NCBI GenBank assembly: GCA_018645005.1
Contig: JABGPJ010000063.1
Coordinates: 1-43,967 of the forward strand
DNA: 43,967 nucleotides
DNA from: Deltaproteobacteria bacterium
GTDB lineage: Bacteria > SAR324 > XYD2-FULL-50-16
Reading direction: 5' to 3'
Part shown: positions 41,669 to 43,967 of the stretch, one piece after another
Position numbering within the stretch: the stretch's first letter is position 1
Layout: the number at the start of each line of letters is the position of its first letter
Made by a program: the position numbers and the translations under genes
Notes under the pieces: model-generated
Seen by the model: only the letters and a program-made list of their open reading frames with translations
Databases searched by the model: none
What the model was told of the DNA's origin: nothing

Positions 41669-43363
41669 ATGAATTTCAGCATTCTCGTGGTGGACGATGA
41701 GGAAGGCATCAGGTTGACATTCGCCAGTTTTCTTAACGAAGCCGGTTATAATACATCGGTTGCCAGGAACTTTCAGGAGGCACGGGTAAAGATATCCGAG
41801 GCTGAATATGATCTGTTATTCCTGGATATCGTCCTGGAAGGGGAATCGGGGCTGGATCTGTTGAAAGAGGTGAAAAGCAGGCATCCCCATTGTTTGGTGG
41901 TGATGGTTACCGGGTATCCCGAACTGGAAAACGCCAAAACAGCCCTTCGCTACGGAGCCAGCGACTATTTGACCAAACCGGTTGAAGAGGATGAGCTGTT
42001 GCGAGTGGCTGAGGTGATGTTGAAACAAAAAGCACTGGTTGATGAAAATGCGCAATCACGGACTCACCTGGAAGCGATCTTCGAGAGTGTGAAAGACGGT
42101 ATTCTTTCGGTTGATAAAGAACTTAAGGTTATCGGGTTCAACCACTCCATGGAGACGATCTGTGGGTTCACACCGGGAGTAACAGGGGAATCGCTTGACC
42201 AACTTATGAGTCAATGCAGTGGTAGATGCCGCCAGGTTTTAATAGAATCTGTGACCTTCCGCAAAAAGATAGAGGTTCAACGTTTTGAATGTCACCCGAG
42301 TTATGGATCTCGCAAAATTATAACCCTGAATGCCTCTCCCTTGATTGATCAGCTGCAGCGATTCATGGGATCCGTTTTGGTACTGCGGGATGAGACAAGA
42401 CTGGTTGATCTGGAAAAAAATCTACTCGAACGAAAGGACTATGCGAAGATTATAGGCAAAAGCCTTCTGATGGCGCGGATCTACGACCAGATCGACAGCC
42501 TGGCGGATATTAGGACGTCGGTTTTGATAACCGGGGAAAGCGGAACCGGAAAAGAACTGGTCGCTGAAGCGCTGCACTATCAGGGGGCCCGCGCTGAAAA
42601 ACCCCTGGTGAAATGCAATTGCGTGGTCTTAACCGAGAATCTTATCGAGAGCGAATTGTTCGGCCATGTCAAAGGGGCTTTTACCGGAGCGGACCGAGAC
42701 AAAATCGGACGATTCGAGCAAGCCAACGGTGGTACCATTTTTCTGGACGAAATAGGCGATATCTCCCCAACCATTCAGCTGAAGCTGCTGCGGGTTCTGC
42801 AGGATAAAGAATTCGAAAAGGTCGGCAGTATAAAAAACAAAAAGGTGGATATCCGGGTAATAGCGGCCACCAATCAGGATCTGCATGAAAAAGTCAATCG
42901 GGGTCAGTTTCGTGAAGACCTTTACTACCGCCTTAAGGTTGTCGAAATAGAGGTACCGCCCCTGAGAGAGCGTAAGGAGGACATTCCTCTGTTGCTCAGC
43001 CAATTTCTGAAAGATTTTGGCAAAGAGTTTAAAAAAACTATCAACGGCCTGACAGAAGATGCCAAAAAACTACTAATGGAGCACGATTGGCCTGGTAACG
43101 TGCGTGAATTAAGGCATGCTATAGAACACGCCAGCATCGTTTGCAAACAATCCATCATAACCTTGGACGACCTGCCACGTGACTTGAAAAACCAGGCGAG
43201 CCTGAAAAAAAAGCTCCCCAAGGACAAAACAGGGATTGGTTATCAGGATCTTATGGCGGCTCTAAAAAGCGCAGAAGGGAAAAAGGCCAGAGCTGCGCGG
43301 ATGCTGGGAATCAGCCGCCAAACCTTTTATAAAAAACTTCGCCAGTTCAATATCAACGCATAA
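41669..43363 (+). CDS. NtrC-type sigma-54 response regulator with PAS domain
   Basis: 564 residues. Receiver 1-120 with phospho-acceptor D53 ([10 protein letters not shown]) and K in [14 protein letters not shown] about 128-240; AAA+ sigma-54 domain about 255-490 with Walker A GESGTGKE, the GAFTGA loop near 335-340, Walker [12 protein letters not shown] and the arginine finger region FREDLYYRL; Fis-type HTH at the end ([20 protein letters not shown]). It activates RNA polymerase holding sigma-54 after phosphorylation by the kinase encoded 48 bases upstream. A short hairpin lies in the gap between them (TTGAGGA with TCCTCAA). The likely target is the gene starting at 43794, given the repeated half-sites in between. 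Confidence 0.95.
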   Translation: MNFSILVVDDEEGIRLTFASFLNEAGYNTSVARNFQEARVKISEAEYDLLFLDIVLEGESGLDLLKEVKSRHPHCLVVMVTGYPELENAKTALRYGASDYLTKPVEEDELLRVAEVMLKQKALVDENAQSRTHLEAIFESVKDGILSVDKELKVIGFNHSMETICGFTPGVTGESLDQLMSQCSGRCRQVLIESVTFRKKIEVQRFECHPSYGSRKIITLNASPLIDQLQRFMGSVLVLRDETRLVDLEKNLLERKDYAKIIGKSLLMARIYDQIDSLADIRTSVLITGESGTGKELVAEALHYQGARAEKPLVKCNCVVLTENLIESELFGHVKGAFTGADRDKIGRFEQANGGTIFLDEIGDISPTIQLKLLRVLQDKEFEKVGSIKNKKVDIRVIAATNQDLHEKVNRGQFREDLYYRLKVVEIEVPPLRERKEDIPLLLSQFLKDFGKEFKKTINGLTEDAKKLLMEHDWPGNVRELRHAIEHASIVCKQSIITLDDLPRDLKNQASLKKKLPKDKTGIGYQDLMAALKSAEGKKARAARMLGISRQTFYKKLRQFNINA

Positions 43364-43430
43364 TCTTTAGTCTCACCTGCTGAATCCACTCCTTGATTTG
43401 TGAAAATCCTTCGATCACAGCTTTGCCTCT

Positions 43431-43488
43431 GAAAGTGTCAACTTTACACCAACTGTCAATTGACACTTTGTGCAAACTTGACACTTTC
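43431..43488. promoter_or_regulatory. Cluster of GTGTCAA half-sites, probable enhancer
   Basis: GAAAGTGTCAA (43431-43441) and its exact reverse complement TTGACACTTTC (43478-43488) flank a perfect palindrome TGTCAATTGACA (43454-43465). That gives four half-sites in 58 bases, two of them also in direct repeat (TTGACACTTT at 43460 and 43478). Symmetry and location 305 bases upstream of the next gene fit binding by the sigma-54 activator encoded just before. No strong -24/-12 promoter was found by eye; TGGCAG near 43550 is a weak candidate. Confidence 0.55.
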
Positions 43489-43793
43489 ACCATTGTGATT
43501 TGTAGCAATTTCTTGAAAATTTGCCGGGAAAACCGACTGAAATTGAATAGTGTCGTGGCAGGCATACTTATCGCAGTAGTAAATACAAATCTGATACTGG
43601 GGACTTTGGATGCCCCAGGCAGTCAAAGTGATCAATGGTACCAATTAAGCCTACACGCTTTTCGACAGCTCTTCTGACTGTGGTTTTGTCTGCAAAAAAC
43701 GGCATTAAATATATCCAGGTTAAGAACATATACGATGCCGATTATTGTCTGAGAAATAATCTGCGTCTCCTTGATCAAGAAAGGAGATGAGAC

Positions 43794-43967
43794 ATGAACA
43801 AACAGTTTTCCAACCTTGAAAAAAAACAAAAATCAATCATCAAAAAAGGCCTCTCTTCAATTTTGGGATTGTTACTTTCGATAAATTTGGCGATAGCGGT
43901 TCCAATTGATCAAGAAAAAGAGGCATCAGCGTTGGTAGATGAAACTCGCTATAGTTTTGTATGGCAT
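43794..43967 (+). CDS. Secreted protein, N-terminal part only
   Basis: 58 codons to the window end, no stop. Ribosome site AAGGAGATGAG precedes ATG 43794. The protein begins with a basic, polar n-region (MNKQFSNLEKKQKSIIKKG), a hydrophobic stretch (LSSILGLLLSINLAIAV) and then PIDQEKEASALVDETRYSF, so it is probably exported. The visible part is too short to assign a family. It lies downstream of the half-site cluster and the sigma-54 regulator and may be their target. Confidence 0.65.
   Translation, partial: MNKQFSNLEKKQKSIIKKGLSSILGLLLSINLAIAVPIDQEKEASALVDETRYSFVWH

Noticed and set aside
43545-43625. Sigma-54 -24/-12 promoter near TGGCAG (43550) or GGGGACTTTGGATGC (43600)
   Set aside because: The first lacks the -12 GC at the required spacing; the second has the spacing but a poor -24. 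Neither is reported as a feature.

Overview
The window looks like a piece of a Gram-negative anaerobe or facultative anaerobe of the Desulfobacterota (deltaproteobacterial) type. This is an inference. It rests on the hemerythrins, DmsABC-type molybdoenzyme genes, a TAXI-TRAP transporter next to sulfatases, large hybrid kinases with a sigma-54 activator, and many small inverted-repeat elements. There are no rRNA genes or complete tRNA genes, so placement is not firm.

Region 1 (1-5394, +) is a signalling operon: a SiaA-like PP2C phosphatase carrying two hemerythrin domains, a SiaB-like kinase, a SiaC-like phospho-switch protein, and a class III adenylate cyclase where Pseudomonas has the diguanylate cyclase SiaD. 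A free bacteriohemerythrin follows. I read it as an oxygen- or NO-responsive partner switch that sets cAMP level. This is the most striking system here.

Region 2 (5500-13534) is largely decaying. dmsC and dmsB are intact. dmsA survives only as its C-terminal part, joined by a deletion to a fragment of a NuoG/HoxU-like ferredoxin gene. A complete HipBST-type three-gene toxin-antitoxin locus lies at the broken edge. Next come a glutathione S-transferase gene with an in-frame TAG, a HAD hydrolase cut at both ends, and an acyl-CoA synthetase gene with an in-frame TGA.

Region 3 (13573-24646) holds a tandem double-TetR regulator and a cluster reading away from it: fused TRAP permease, TAXI binding protein (frameshifted in an A run), metallo-beta-lactamase (MBL) alkylsulfatase-like protein, DUF1254/DUF1214 protein, formylglycine-type sulfatase, and a second MBL protein that has lost part of its metal motif. 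The permease is preceded by a folded leader ending in an intrinsic terminator just before the start codon. Two copies of a ~98-bp self-complementary element sit in opposite orientation inside the cluster.

Region 4 (24647-37733) is an accessory island. It holds two BrnT/BrnA-like toxin-antitoxin pairs with palindromic operators, a tRNA 3' remnant, a Pif1/RecD-like helicase, a HEPN protein, a PIN toxin-antitoxin pair, a TOTE-type primase-helicase with its ATPase lobe deleted, a GAF protein, a diverged second copy of the helicase 3' end, a MITE-like element and a BRCT remnant. The tRNA-like piece and the helicase 3' end are both repeated about 7 kb apart, which points to an old duplication or repeated integration at one site.

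Region 5 (38060-43967) is a two-component system: a hybrid kinase with two full kinase modules and an NtrC-type response regulator. It is followed by a cluster of GTGTCAA half-sites and the start of a secreted protein gene that runs off the window.
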